Source of the DNA: Mesorhizobium sp. Root554
Lineage (GTDB): Bacteria; Pseudomonadota; Alphaproteobacteria; Rhizobiales; Rhizobiaceae
Direction: 5' to 3'
Assembly: GCF_001427025.1 (NCBI RefSeq)
Contig: NZ_LMGA01000001.1
Span: forward strand, 543,010 to 607,009
Length of the DNA stretch: 64,000 nt
Shown here: piece after piece, positions 9,297 through 19,002 of the stretch
How positions within the stretch are numbered: the first letter of the stretch is position 1
Layout of the letters: every line of letters starts with the position of its first letter
Position numbers and translations under genes: made by a program
Notes under the pieces: model-generated
Seen by the model: the letters and a program-made list of their open reading frames with translations, nothing else
Told to the model about the DNA's origin: nothing
The model's database searches: none

Positions 9297-12200
9297 GTGG
9301 ATCAGGAGCTGCCGCGGCACGAAAAGATCAAGTTCAGGCGGGAGGAAATCACCGACCTGGGCAAGATGCCGTCGGCATGCGGCGAACCTCCGCTGGGGCA
9401 GGCGGCCATTGGCCGTAGCGCCCGTATCCTCGCCCGTACCTTTCTGACTGTCGTGGCCCTGGTCGCCGTGGCGGCGGTCGCGCTCCAGCTGATCGACGCC
9501 TCGGGCATCGGCGCGTCGCGACTGCGCGAGGCGGCTGAGAAGGCCATCGAAAACATGGCAGGCGTCGATGTCGAGGTCACGACGGGCCCGGCAAGCATCA
9601 CCCTGGACGGTTCGGCGTTCCTTGCGCTCCAGGTGCGCGATGTAAGCCTCAGGACGGCTACTGGCCAGCCGATGGCAACGGTCGGCCGTATGCGCTTCGG
9701 GCTGCGGCTGATGCCGCTGCTGTCGGGCGAAGTGAGGCTGACCAGCGCCAGCGTGTCGAATGCCCGGCTGATCGCCTCCGCGCTACCCTCAGGCGGCAAT
9801 GACTGGACGGGCGCCCTGCGAAGCCCGGACGGTCTTCTCAACCCGGACAAGGTCAGTGATGCGGTGTTCGGCCTGGCCAATAAGACGCTCGACGCCGTGC
9901 GGCTGAATTCCGTGCGTGAAATCGAACTGGACAATGTGGAGATTGTCCTTCCCCAGCAGGGAACCGTCAGGCTCGTCAAGGTTGCGGAAGCCACTGTGCG
10001 CCAGACCGGACCCGGTCAGATGCAGTTTTCCTCCACCAACGAGATAGATGGCAAGGCGATGACCGTCGCCGGTTCCGCGGTCCGTGATCTCACCTCACAC
10101 TTGATAACTTCGCTGGAAGCCGACATCGCCGTCGCAGCGAGCGAGGAAGGACCGCCGGCCGAAGATGGTGAGGGCAGCACATTGGGGGCTATCGGTCTAC
10201 GGCTGACAGGCAGCGAAGGCTCGGCGGAAACCGCGCCCGTCCTGAAAGCGCAGCTGTCGTTGACAGGCGCAGCCATGGACCTCGACCGTAAGGGCCGGCT
10301 GGTGGCAAACATCAATGCCGATGCCACCTTGCTGCGGGGAAGCAACAAGCTGGACCTCGGCAGGCTGCAAATCTCAACCGGGCGTTCGCTGCTCAGTTTT
10401 CAGGGTTCGTTCGGGCCGAAGCCGAAAGCCGTCCCGAATGAAGAGCCGTCCTACCGCTACGACCTGGTGAGCGACGGCTCCAGTCTCGGACCGCTGGAGT
10501 CACCCGAGCCGGTGCTGCGGTTCATTGCCCGCGCCGCTGGCGTCTACCGTGTCCGCAGCGCCACGCTCATCGCCGACACGATCGCGCTCAAGTCGGACGC
10601 GGAGGGCGAGGTGCTGGGAACGGCATCGATGCAGTTCGCGCGGGGCAAGACGCCGGGAATGTCGCTTGGCCTCAACGTGCACGATATGCCGGTATCCCAT
10701 GCCAAACAGTTGTGGCCATGGTTCTCGGCAAGCGGCGCGCGCCGGTGGGTACTGCGAAATCTCTTTGGCGGCCGCATCGTCGATGCCAACCTGCAATATC
10801 AGGTGCCTCCCGGCCGCATCGGCGATGGCGTGCCTTTGAACGGCAACGAGGTCTTCGGCCGCTTTCGCATCGAAGGATCGCGCTTCGATACGGCGGGACG
10901 CATTCCTCCCATTCGCGATGCGGTTGGCGAGGTGGCCTTCCGGGGTAACGATGTGGACATCTCGCTATCGTCCGGCACGGTCTATCTTCCGAGCGGGCGG
11001 ACCGTGGCGGCGAGCGGCGGCACGCTGAAGGTCAAGAACGCCAACCATCCACCCGTCATCGGCGCACTCGACATCGATGTTGCAGGCGAAGCTCCTGCGA
11101 TCGTTGAACTCGCCTCGTACGAACCCATCAACGCCATGCGCCATGTCGGCATCCTGCCTGCAGAACTCTCCGGGACCGTGACCGGCAACGTCAAGGCGGA
11201 CATTCCCCTCCAGGCCGGCATTGATGCAAGCAAGCTCAACTGGCTGGTGGCGCTCGACTACAAGAACCTGGCTCTGGCGAAGCCCGTCGATGGCCAGATG
11301 GTCACCGAGGCGGAGGGGACCATAGTCGTCGATCCAAACAAGGCCGTGATTGGCGCCAAGGCGCTGCTCAGTGGCATTCCGGCGGAAATCGACATCGTCG
11401 AGCCTTTGCTGCCGGAGGGGCCGCCACGCAGCCGCAATGTGACGATGGTTCTCGATGAGAAGACGCGCGCGGCGTTCATGCCCGGCCTGTCGTCCATCCT
11501 TTCCGGAACGGTGAGGGTGGCGCTCGACAAGAATGGCGATGGCAGCCAGGCGGTCTCCGCCGATCTGGCGGCGGTGAAGCTGAATTTGCCCTGGGCCGGA
11601 TGGAGCAAGGGCGCCGGGGTGCCGGCCAAGGTGAAGTTCACCATGCAGTCGTCCGGCGGTTCGACCAGGCTGTCGGATTTCGACCTCAGCGGAACGACCT
11701 TCGCCGTCCAGGGCTCGCTGGTCCTTGCCGGTGGCAGCCTTTCCGCAGCCGATTTCAATCGTGTCAGGCTGAACCGCGGCGACGACGTCTCGCTGTCCCT
11801 GAAGCGGACTTCGAAAGGCTATTCGATCAGCGTGCGCGGCGATGCGCTGGATGCGCGCTCTCTCATCAAGCAGCTCACCGCCGATGCCGGCACGGCGACC
11901 AAGGGCACGGGATCACAATCGGTTTCGGTGCAGGCCGATATCAACTCCCTGTCCGGTTTCAATGACGAGAAACTGTCCGGCTTCAAGCTCGACTACGGCG
12001 CTACAGGTTCGAGCGTGAATACGCTCAAGGCGAGCGCGCAGACCACCTCCGGCGCTGCCATAACGATCAGCGACGGCGGCGGCGGGGGCGGCAACCGTAA
12101 TCTCGTGCTGAAATCCGGTGATGCAGGCGCCATCCTGCGATTTCTCGACACCTACGATCATATGCAGGGCGGGGCTATCGCACTGTCGCTTTCAGGAGCG

Positions 12201-12692
12201 GCGGGAGGACCCTTGCGCGGTACGATCGACGCGCGCGATTTCCTCATCGTCAACGAGCCGAAGCTGGCATCCATCGTGTCCACGACGCCTCCGGGCGACA
12301 ACAGAAGCCTCAATCAGGCCGTCAAAGCCGACATCGATACGTCCAGGGTGGCATTCGACCGTGGCTATGCCGAAATCGAGAAAGGCAATGGCTATCTGAA
12401 ACTTGCGAACGGCATCCTGCGCGGAACATCCATCGGTGCCACGTATCAGGGTCTTTTCTACGATCAGGATAACAATATGGACATGACGGGCACCTTCATG
12501 CCCGCCTATGGCCTCAACCGCATCTTCGGCGAAATCCCGATCGTTGGGATGCTGCTCGGCAATGGGCGCGACGGCGGTCTGATCGGCGTCACCTTCAGGC
12601 TGAGGGGCAAGGTCAGCAAGCCGGAACTGACGATCAACCCGCTCTCGGTGATCGCGCCGGGTATCTTCCGCTCGATATTCGAGTTTCGGTAG
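9297..12692 (+). CDS. Large AsmA-like / YhdP-like envelope protein
   Basis: 1131 residues. A short cytoplasmic N-terminus, one membrane helix (about 45-65, TFLTVVALVAVAAVALQL) and a very long periplasmic beta-rich region with glycine- and serine-rich repeats match the DUF3971/AsmA-like C-terminal architecture (YhdP group). The C-terminus has the usual conserved ending: GATYQGLFYDQDNNMDMTG, then IFGEIPIVGMLLGNGRDGG. Established work on YhdP and TamB relatives links them to phospholipid transport between the inner and outer membranes; the same role here is an inference. The start is a GTG at 9297; an ATG at 9366 is an alternative that keeps the helix. Confidence 0.85.
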   Translation: MDQELPRHEKIKFRREEITDLGKMPSACGEPPLGQAAIGRSARILARTFLTVVALVAVAAVALQLIDASGIGASRLREAAEKAIENMAGVDVEVTTGPASITLDGSAFLALQVRDVSLRTATGQPMATVGRMRFGLRLMPLLSGEVRLTSASVSNARLIASALPSGGNDWTGALRSPDGLLNPDKVSDAVFGLANKTLDAVRLNSVREIELDNVEIVLPQQGTVRLVKVAEATVRQTGPGQMQFSSTNEIDGKAMTVAGSAVRDLTSHLITSLEADIAVAASEEGPPAEDGEGSTLGAIGLRLTGSEGSAETAPVLKAQLSLTGAAMDLDRKGRLVANINADATLLRGSNKLDLGRLQISTGRSLLSFQGSFGPKPKAVPNEEPSYRYDLVSDGSSLGPLESPEPVLRFIARAAGVYRVRSATLIADTIALKSDAEGEVLGTASMQFARGKTPGMSLGLNVHDMPVSHAKQLWPWFSASGARRWVLRNLFGGRIVDANLQYQVPPGRIGDGVPLNGNEVFGRFRIEGSRFDTAGRIPPIRDAVGEVAFRGNDVDISLSSGTVYLPSGRTVAASGGTLKVKNANHPPVIGALDIDVAGEAPAIVELASYEPINAMRHVGILPAELSGTVTGNVKADIPLQAGIDASKLNWLVALDYKNLALAKPVDGQMVTEAEGTIVVDPNKAVIGAKALLSGIPAEIDIVEPLLPEGPPRSRNVTMVLDEKTRAAFMPGLSSILSGTVRVALDKNGDGSQAVSADLAAVKLNLPWAGWSKGAGVPAKVKFTMQSSGGSTRLSDFDLSGTTFAVQGSLVLAGGSLSAADFNRVRLNRGDDVSLSLKRTSKGYSISVRGDALDARSLIKQLTADAGTATKGTGSQSVSVQADINSLSGFNDEKLSGFKLDYGATGSSVNTLKASAQTTSGAAITISDGGGGGGNRNLVLKSGDAGAILRFLDTYDHMQGGAIALSLSGAAGGPLRGTIDARDFLIVNEPKLASIVSTTPPGDNRSLNQAVKADIDTSRVAFDRGYAEIEKGNGYLKLANGILRGTSIGATYQGLFYDQDNNMDMTGTFMPAYGLNRIFGEIPIVGMLLGNGRDGGLIGVTFRLRGKVSKPELTINPLSVIAPGIFRSIFEFR

Positions 12693-12701
12693 CCTGACCC
12701 T

Positions 12702-12726
12702 CCCTTCTCCCACAAGGGGAGAAGGG
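12702..12726. repeat. Short palindromic element between convergent genes
   Basis: A 10-bp inverted repeat, CCCTTCTCCC-ACAAG-GGGAGAAGGG, sits in the 41-base gap between the AsmA-like gene and tyrS. The CTCCC-ACAAG-GGGAG core is shared with the ends of the larger element at 27621-27788. It may also act as a two-way terminator. Confidence 0.6.
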
Positions 12727-12733
12727 AAGACGT

Positions 12734-13987
12734 TTAAACCGGCCGCACCAGAATGTGTTTTTTCTTGCCGAGTGAAAGCTTTACCGCCTGTTCCGGACTC
12801 AGATCCTGAAGCGTGACGACCCGCTTGTCGTCGCTGACCGGCTGGTCGTTGAGCCGCACCGCGCCACCCTGAATGTGCCGGCGAGCTTCGCCGTTCGATG
12901 CCGCCAGGCCGGCCGACACGAACAGCGCCAGAATGCCGATGCCTGACTCGAGCTGCGCCCGGGGCACCTCGATCGAGGGCAGGGTCTCCGCCGTCACGCC
13001 TTCCTCGAAGGTCTTGCGCGCAGTCTCGCCGGCCTGGTCAGCCGCTTCGCGGCCATGCAGCAGGGTGGTGATCTCGGTGGCCAGGACCTTCTTGGCGTCG
13101 TTGATTTCGGCGCCGCCGAGCGCTTCCAGCCGTGCGATCTCCGCCATCGGCAGCGTCGTGTAGAGCTTCAGGAAGCGGCCGACATCGGCGTCCTCGGTGT
13201 TGCGCCAGTATTGCCAGAAATCGTAGGGCGACAGCAGCTCCGGATCGAGCCACACCGCCCCGGAGGCCGTCTTGCCCATCTTGGCGCCCGACGAGGTGGT
13301 CAGCAGCGGCGTCGTCAGCGCATAGAGTTGCGCATTCTCCATCCGGTGGCCGAGATCGATGCCGTTGACGATGTTGCCCCACTGGTCGGAGCCGCCCATC
13401 TGCAGGCGGCAGCCGAAACGCTTGTAGAGTTCGACGAAATCGTATGCCTGCAGGATCATGTAGTTGAATTCGAGGAAGGACAGCGACTGCTCGCGGTCGA
13501 GCCTCAACTTCACCGAATCGAATGCCAGCATCCGGTTGACGGAAAAGTGCCGGCCGACATCGCGCAGGAAGTTGACGTAGTTGATGCCCATCAGCCAGTC
13601 GGCATTGTTGACCATCAGCGCGTCGCCGGCGCCGTCGCCGAAATCGAGATAGGGCGCGAAATTGCGCCTGATGCCGACGAGGTTCGCCTCGATGTCCTGC
13701 GGCGTCAGCAGCTTGCGCGCCTCGTCCTTGAAGGATGGGTCGCCGATCATCGACGTGCCGCCGCCCATCAGCGCGATCGGGCGATGCCCGGTCTGCTGCA
13801 GCCAGTGCAGCATCATGATCTGGATCAGCGAGCCGGCGTGAAGGCTTTTCGCCGTGGCGTCGAAGCCGATATAGGCGGTCACCGTTTCCTTGGCGAAGAG
13901 CTGGTCGAGGGCGGCATCGTCCGAGGTCTGGTGGATGAAGCCGCGCTCGCTCATGGTGCGCAGGAAATCGGATTTGAAGGCGGACAT
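12734..13987 (-). CDS. tyrS: Tyrosyl-tRNA synthetase
   Basis: 417 residues, the usual bacterial TyrS length. It charges tRNA-Tyr in the cytoplasm. It is a class I synthetase: the HIGH-like motif is S-L-H-A-G-S-L near 45-51 and the KMSKS loop is K-M-G-K-T-A-S-G. An S4-type RNA-binding domain closes the protein ([20 protein letters not shown]). The ATG at 13987 follows GGAAAGAG and gives MSAFKSDFL. An in-frame upstream extension to 15352 runs antisense through anmK and is rejected. It is divergent from anmK with 102 bases between. Confidence 0.97.
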   Translation of the reverse strand: MSAFKSDFLRTMSERGFIHQTSDDAALDQLFAKETVTAYIGFDATAKSLHAGSLIQIMMLHWLQQTGHRPIALMGGGTSMIGDPSFKDEARKLLTPQDIEANLVGIRRNFAPYLDFGDGAGDALMVNNADWLMGINYVNFLRDVGRHFSVNRMLAFDSVKLRLDREQSLSFLEFNYMILQAYDFVELYKRFGCRLQMGGSDQWGNIVNGIDLGHRMENAQLYALTTPLLTTSSGAKMGKTASGAVWLDPELLSPYDFWQYWRNTEDADVGRFLKLYTTLPMAEIARLEALGGAEINDAKKVLATEITTLLHGREAADQAGETARKTFEEGVTAETLPSIEVPRAQLESGIGILALFVSAGLAASNGEARRHIQGGAVRLNDQPVSDDKRVVTLQDLSPEQAVKLSLGKKKHILVRPV

Positions 13988-14089
13988 TTTTTCTCTTTCC
14001 GGAAACCGCCTGATCGCAAGGCGACCGTGGCGTCTGTCATGGCGCGCGTTTAGCATCCTCCCCGTGGGAATCACAAGAACGGCTGGCAA

Positions 14090-15214
14090 ATGACTGCAAT
14101 CTGCGCGATCGGACTGATGAGCGGCACGTCGATGGACGGCATCGACCTCGCCATGCTGCGCACCGATGGCGAAAACGGCGTCGAGCGGGGACCGGCGTTC
14201 TTCGTCGCCTACGACGCCGAATTCCGGCGCCGCATCGAGGCGTCGCTGGATGCGGCCAAACAGATCGTCCGCCGCGAGGACAGGCCCGGCGACCTGGCAG
14301 CTTTGGAGCGCGACATCACCCTGCGCCATGCCGAAGCAATCGAGAAATTCCTGAAGACGGACGCCAGTCGATGGGGCCGGCCCGAAATGATCGGATTTCA
14401 CGGCCAGACCGTCCTGCACAAGCCCGATATCGGATTGACCATCCAGCTGGGCGATGGCGGATTGCTCGCCGGGCGGATTGGGTTGCCAGTCGTTTACGAC
14501 ATGCGCGCCAACGACATGATCCATGGCGGGCAGGGCGCTCCACTGGTGCCCATCTACCACGCGGCGCTGGCCCGCTCGTTGTCGCAGCCGTTCGCGACGG
14601 CATTTCCCGTCGTCTTCGTCAACATAGGCGGAATTTCCAACATCACTTATGTGCCGGGAGCGGGCGATCCGGTGGCCTTCGATACCGGCCCCGGCAATGC
14701 GCTGATCGACCAGTGGGTGGCGCGGGAAGGTGGCATTCCGTTCGATGCCGGCGGTGCGGTTGCCAGCGAAGGCGGCGCGGTCCGCGCCGTGATTGAGGCC
14801 TATCTGGACAAGCCGTTCTTCGCCAAGCCCGGCCCGAAGTCGCTGGACCGCAACGATTTCACCCTCGCAGAGGCGGAAGGGCTCGAATTGGCGGACGGCG
14901 CCCGCACGCTCGCCGCGGTTTCGGCAGAGGCGATCCTTGCATGCGTGCCGCATCTCTCCGAACCGCCGAAGCTGTGGGTCGTGTGCGGCGGGGGCAGGAA
15001 GAACCCGCATATCGTTGGCGATCTGCGCCGCGGCGCTCAGGCGCAGGACGCAGAGGTGATCCTCGCGGAGGATGCCGGGCTGGACGGCGACGCCACGGAG
15101 GCGGAAGCCTGGGCTTATCTCGCAGTCCGCGCGCAAAAAGGATTGCCGCTGACCTTCCCGACCACGACCGGCTGCCGCAAGGCGGTCGGCGGCGGCGTGA
15201 TCGCGCAGCCGTGA
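14090..15214 (+). CDS. anmK: Anhydro-N-acetylmuramic acid kinase
   Basis: 374 residues. It phosphorylates and opens 1,6-anhydro-N-acetylmuramic acid during cell-wall recycling in the cytoplasm. The family ATP-binding start [12 protein letters not shown] lies at about 8-19. G-F-H-G-Q-T follows in the middle, and V-N-I-G-G-I-S-N-I with [10 protein letters not shown] near 180-207 marks the catalytic Asp region. G-G-G-R-K-N lies near 303. The C-terminus E-A-E-A-W-A-Y-L-A is conserved. The ATG at 14090 is close to the divergent tyrS start, as in many rhizobia. Confidence 0.97.
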   Translation: MTAICAIGLMSGTSMDGIDLAMLRTDGENGVERGPAFFVAYDAEFRRRIEASLDAAKQIVRREDRPGDLAALERDITLRHAEAIEKFLKTDASRWGRPEMIGFHGQTVLHKPDIGLTIQLGDGGLLAGRIGLPVVYDMRANDMIHGGQGAPLVPIYHAALARSLSQPFATAFPVVFVNIGGISNITYVPGAGDPVAFDTGPGNALIDQWVAREGGIPFDAGGAVASEGGAVRAVIEAYLDKPFFAKPGPKSLDRNDFTLAEAEGLELADGARTLAAVSAEAILACVPHLSEPPKLWVVCGGGRKNPHIVGDLRRGAQAQDAEVILAEDAGLDGDATEAEAWAYLAVRAQKGLPLTFPTTTGCRKAVGGGVIAQP

Positions 15215-15341
15215 TGCGCCGCGCAGGCGTGGCCCTTGCCTAGCGGTTGCGGCTGGCGTAAGGAGCGCGCCACCCGGCCCCGCGGTTCCATGCCCGCCTG
15301 ATTGCAATACGGATGCCGCGAGAAAACGAGCCTGGCCCTGT

Positions 15342-16076
15342 ATGGCTGACAAGTTGATATCGATCGTTATCCCGTGCCGGAACGAGGCGCAGAACGTGCC
15401 GCTTCTGCTGGACGAGATTCAGGCCGCCATGGCCGGCCGCGACTTCGAGGTGATCGTCGTCGATGACGGATCGACCGACGAGACGCCACAGACGCTGGCG
15501 GCACAGGCGGCGCTGCGGCCTTTTGCGGTGCGCCATCTGAGGCATGAGAAATCGTCCGGCCAGAGCCTTGCCGTGCGCACCGGCGCTTGGGCCGCGCGCG
15601 GCAGCGTCGTCGCCACCATCGACGGCGACGGCCAGAACGACCCGCATTATATTCCGGTCCTGATCGATGCCCTGCTCGCCGCCGGCCCGCAGGCAGGCGC
15701 CGCGCAAGGCCAGCGCCTGAAGCGCCGCGACAGCAGGGTGAAGCAACTCGCGTCGCGTTTCGCCAACTGGTTGCGCAATGCGATCCTGCACGACGAGACG
15801 CGCGACACCGGCTGCGGCCTCAAGGCCGTCCACACCGACATATTGCGTAAGCTGCCCTTCTTCGACGGCACGCACCGCTTCGTGCCGGCGCTGGTCATCC
15901 AGGAAGGCTTCGGCGTCGTGCATTGCGACGTGGTCGATCGTTCACGACGGCATGGAAAGTCGAACTACGGCATCTTCGACCGGGGCTTGCAGGGCGCGCT
16001 CGACCTGGCCGGCGTCTGGTGGCTGCGGCGTCGCCGCCGACGGATGCCGAAGGCAAGGGAAATAAGCCATGGCTAA
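15342..16076 (+). CDS. Family 2 glycosyltransferase, dolichol/undecaprenyl-phosphate sugar synthase type
   Basis: 244 residues. The GT-A fold starts with [10 protein letters not shown] near 6-15, has V-V-D-D-G-S-T-D near 40-47, and the nucleotide-sugar DxD-type element D-G-D-G-Q-N-D-P near 95-102. The late H-R-F-V-P-A-L and [10 protein letters not shown] match the dolichol-phosphate mannose synthase group. I see no long C-terminal membrane tail, so it should be a peripheral inner-membrane enzyme. It probably loads a sugar onto the undecaprenyl carrier, to be used by the ArnT-like enzyme two genes on. The next gene overlaps it by 8 bases. Confidence 0.85.
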   Translation: MADKLISIVIPCRNEAQNVPLLLDEIQAAMAGRDFEVIVVDDGSTDETPQTLAAQAALRPFAVRHLRHEKSSGQSLAVRTGAWAARGSVVATIDGDGQNDPHYIPVLIDALLAAGPQAGAAQGQRLKRRDSRVKQLASRFANWLRNAILHDETRDTGCGLKAVHTDILRKLPFFDGTHRFVPALVIQEGFGVVHCDVVDRSRRHGKSNYGIFDRGLQGALDLAGVWWLRRRRRRMPKAREISHG

Positions 16077-16401
16077 TGTTTTTCAGGAACTTTCCACCTG
16101 GTTCCACCAGGTATTCGTGCTTCAGTTCGACGGCTGGATCCTGCTCGGCTTTATTGCACAGGCCTTCTTCACCATGCGTTTCCTTGTTCAGTGGATCGCA
16201 TCGGAAAGGGCTAAGCGCAGCGTCGTGCCGATCGCCTTCTGGTTCTTCTCGCTTTTCGGCGGCGGCCTGCTCTTTGTTTACGCCATCCAGCGCGAGGATC
16301 CCGTCTTCATTGCAGGGCAGGGCCTCGGCCTCGTCATCTATATCCGCAATCTGTGGCTGATCGCCAATGAGCGGAAATCGTCCATGACCAAGGTGGACTA
16401 A
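16069..16401 (+). CDS. Small LAB_N-domain membrane protein
   Basis: 110 residues with three hydrophobic helices. It matches the lipid-A-disaccharide synthase N-terminal domain family (LAB_N): W-I-L-L-G-F-I-A-Q-A-F-F near 22-33, R-F-L-V-Q-W-I-A-S-E near 36-45, and I-Y-I-R-N-L near 92-97. Despite the name it carries no LpxB catalytic part. Stand-alone members sit between a GT2 and an ArnT-like gene, as here, so a role in moving or presenting a lipid-linked sugar is an inference. It overlaps the GT2 gene by 8 bases, which implies coupled translation. Confidence 0.85.
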   Translation: MANVFQELSTWFHQVFVLQFDGWILLGFIAQAFFTMRFLVQWIASERAKRSVVPIAFWFFSLFGGGLLFVYAIQREDPVFIAGQGLGLVIYIRNLWLIANERKSSMTKVD

Positions 16402-16440
16402 GCCACCGTCCATGCCGCGCTTGAAAGTTGAACCCCGGCA

Positions 16441-18084
16441 ATGAAGCTCCGCTACGCGTTGCTTTTCCTGTTCAGTCTGCTGATGACGGCATCGGGCCTT
16501 GCAACGTTGCCGCCGCTGGACCGTGACGAACCGCGCTTCACCCAAGCGACCAAGCAAATGGTCGAAAGCGGCGATTATGTCGATATCCGTTTCCAGGAAA
16601 CGCCGCGCTATCAAAAACCGATTGGCATTTACTGGCTGCAGGCAGCCGCTGTCACGCTGAGCGGGCAGGGACAAGAAGCGCCGATCTGGATCTACCGGCT
16701 GGTCTCGGCGCTGGCGGTCGCGATTGCCGTCGTCGCCATAGCCTGGACCGGAACGAACCTGTTCGGCGCCAATGCGGGCATCGCAGCGGGGCTGGTCCTG
16801 GCGGCCATCTTCGCCACCGCCTTCGAAGGGCGGGATGCGAAGACCGATGCTGCGCTGCTGGCCTGTTGCGTCGCCGCACAGGGCGCTTTGGCCCAGATTT
16901 ATCTGGCGTCACGGCGAAATCAGGCGGTTCCGGGGCATTTGCCTTGGATTTTCTGGATCGCACAGGGTTTCGGCATTCTGATCAAAGGACCGATAGCTTT
17001 GTTGCTGTCCGCACTGACGATCCTTTCCCTACTCGCTTTCGAGCGTGAGGCGCGATGGCTGGCGCGGCTCAAGCCTCTGCGTGGCTTGGCTCTTCTCGTT
17101 CTCATTGTCGCGCCCTGGCTGGTGCTGATCACGCTCAAATCGGGCGCCTCCTTTTGGCATGGTTCGGTCACGAACGATCTTCTGGAGAAGGCCGTCCCCG
17201 GTGGCGCACCGCATTGGGGCCCGCCGGGTTATTATGCGCTCACCTATTCGCTGTTCATGTGGCCGTTCGGCCTGATTGCGCTGGGCGCCGAATTGCTCGC
17301 GATCGGCCGAGCAAGGCAAGACTACCGGCTTAGGTTCTGCCTCGCCTGGTACGTTCCCTTCTGGCTGCTGTTCGAGCTCATTCCGACCAAGCTGCCGCAC
17401 TACGTAATGCCGGCATATCCCGGGCTGATCCTGCTGATCGGCTGGCTTTTGACCTTATCACCGGAAGAACGCGCCACACCGATGAAAGCCTGGCAGGCAT
17501 GGTGCTGGCGGGCAGGAGCGTTCGGGCTCGGCGTCGTGACGCTGGCCATTGCCGTCGTCGCCGTTGGCGCGCCGATCTATCTCGACGGGCGCCTGTCGCC
17601 ATGGGGTATTATCGCGGCCCTTGCCGTACTCGCCGCCGGCTATTTCGCCTTTGCACGCAATGACCAGATCTCGCTACGCCGTATTGCGATAACCACCGTT
17701 TCCGCCGGTATTGCCGCAGCGCTCCTTTTCGGCATCGTCATCCCATCGCTGACGCCGATCTGGATGACGCCGCGGATCGTGGACGCGGTTCGTGCGGCAA
17801 AGCCGTGCACGGGTACGGTGCTGGCGTCGTCGGAATATCACGAGCCCAGTCTTGTCTTCCTTCTGGGTACAAGGACTTTGCTGACCAATCTGCGAGGTGC
17901 CGAAGATCATATGGCTGCCGATCCGGCCTGCGCCCTGGCGTTGGTTCCGGCCCCGCAAGGCGACGAGTTCGCCGGTCAAATGACCCGGCGCGGCGTGGGC
18001 GTCACGCGCATTGCAACCATCGACGGCTACAACTTCTCGTCGGGCGACACGCTTTCCCTGAGCCTCTACCGCGCAACGCCGTAG
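16441..18084 (+). CDS. GT39/ArnT-like membrane glycosyltransferase
   Basis: 547 residues with about 11-13 membrane helices. It has the dolichyl-phosphate-mannose mannosyltransferase (PMT/ArnT, GT-C) pattern. The first periplasmic loop holds the acidic motif P-L-D-R-D-E-P-R-F near 25-33, where the catalytic Asp-Glu lies. Y-Q-K-P-I-G-I-Y-W follows near 60-68, and K-L-P-H-Y-V-M-P-A-Y near 318-327. It should transfer a sugar from an undecaprenyl-phosphate donor onto lipid A or another envelope acceptor outside the inner membrane. It is the third gene of the GT2-LAB_N-GT39 set. Confidence 0.87.
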   Translation: MKLRYALLFLFSLLMTASGLATLPPLDRDEPRFTQATKQMVESGDYVDIRFQETPRYQKPIGIYWLQAAAVTLSGQGQEAPIWIYRLVSALAVAIAVVAIAWTGTNLFGANAGIAAGLVLAAIFATAFEGRDAKTDAALLACCVAAQGALAQIYLASRRNQAVPGHLPWIFWIAQGFGILIKGPIALLLSALTILSLLAFEREARWLARLKPLRGLALLVLIVAPWLVLITLKSGASFWHGSVTNDLLEKAVPGGAPHWGPPGYYALTYSLFMWPFGLIALGAELLAIGRARQDYRLRFCLAWYVPFWLLFELIPTKLPHYVMPAYPGLILLIGWLLTLSPEERATPMKAWQAWCWRAGAFGLGVVTLAIAVVAVGAPIYLDGRLSPWGIIAALAVLAAGYFAFARNDQISLRRIAITTVSAGIAAALLFGIVIPSLTPIWMTPRIVDAVRAAKPCTGTVLASSEYHEPSLVFLLGTRTLLTNLRGAEDHMAADPACALALVPAPQGDEFAGQMTRRGVGVTRIATIDGYNFSSGDTLSLSLYRATP

Positions 18085-18102
18085 CGCCGCGGCGCTGCCG
18101 GG

Positions 18103-18777
18103 TTATCGCAGCCGCTTGGGGCGTGGATCGGACAATTCGCCGGCCAGACGGCGGTCGAGATAGTCGGCGCATTCCTCGAGCAACAGCTCGGCGTCGTTGG
18201 CGAAGAAGTGGTTTGCGCCGGGAATCGTCTTCTGCGTGATGGTGATGCCCTTCTGGGCGTGAAGCTTGTCCACAAGACCCTGCACATCCTTGGCGGGCGC
18301 CACCTTGTCGGCATCGCCATGAATGATGAGGCCGGACGACGGGCAGGGCGCCAGGAATGAGAAATCATAGGTGTTGGGCTGCGGCGAGATCGAGATGAAG
18401 CCTTCGATTTCCGGCCTGCGCATCAGAAGCTGCATGCCAATCCACGATCCGAACGAATAGCCGGCAACCCAGCAGCTCTTCGAATCCGGATGCAGCGACT
18501 GCACCCAGTCGAGGGCCGCCGCGGCGTCGGAAAGCTCGCCGGTGCCGTGGTCGAATTCGCCCTGGCTGCGGCCGATGCCGCGGAAATTGAAGCGCAGCGT
18601 GGTGAAGTTCCGCTTCTGGAACATGTAGAAGAGGTCATAGACGATCTTGTTGTTCATCGTGCCGCCAAATTGCGGATGCGGATGCAGCACGATGGCGATC
18701 GGCGCGCTCTTTTCCTTGGACGGCTGATAGCGCCCCTCGAGACGTCCGGCAGGACCGGTGAAAATGACCTCTGGCAT
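18103..18777 (-). CDS. Alpha/beta hydrolase
   Basis: 224 residues from the ATG at 18777, which follows GGAG. It is a soluble serine-hydrolase fold. The early block H-P-H-P-Q-F-G-G-T-M-N-N-K near 33-45 and F-N-F-R-G-I-G-R-S-Q-G near 62-72 form the oxyanion side. The nucleophile elbow is G-Y-S-F-G-S-W near 106-112. A late Asp in I-H-G-D-A-D-K and a His in G-A-N-H-F-F complete the triad. The pattern matches small CocE/NonD-type hydrolases common in rhizobia. The substrate is unknown. It is divergent from the suf operon and shares the intergenic Irr box region. Confidence 0.85.
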   Translation of the reverse strand: MPEVIFTGPAGRLEGRYQPSKEKSAPIAIVLHPHPQFGGTMNNKIVYDLFYMFQKRNFTTLRFNFRGIGRSQGEFDHGTGELSDAAAALDWVQSLHPDSKSCWVAGYSFGSWIGMQLLMRRPEIEGFISISPQPNTYDFSFLAPCPSSGLIIHGDADKVAPAKDVQGLVDKLHAQKGITITQKTIPGANHFFANDAELLLEECADYLDRRLAGELSDPRPKRLR

Positions 18778-18869
18778 CAATGACTCCACTTCGGTACCAC
18801 ACGCAGCCTCGGCCTGAACAAGTTCCGGCTCTGGCCTTGACGCAGGGCAGCCGTCTTCATAGAAGCTAG

Positions 18870-18886
18870 TTTAGAATTGTTCAAAA
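18870..18886. promoter_or_regulatory. Predicted Irr box (iron control element) before the suf operon
   Basis: TTTAGAA-TTG-TTCAAAA matches the rhizobial Irr consensus TTTAGAA-N3-TTCTAAA at all but one position. It lies about 115 bases before the first suf-operon gene. Irr and RirA control of suf operons is established in Rhizobiales. Confidence 0.6.
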
Positions 18887-19002
18887 CTGGTGGTTTTGGC
18901 CACCCGAGCCGCAAGCCGCGTAAATAGGACGGCTTGCGTTGGAATTTCAAGGAAATAACGCGTCGTCCTGACGGAATGGTTTTTGGAAGGAATGCCCGGG
19001 CG

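Noticed and set aside
13988..15352. In-frame extension upstream of tyrS
   Set aside because: It runs antisense through anmK. The ATG at 13987 with GGAAAGAG gives the family length.
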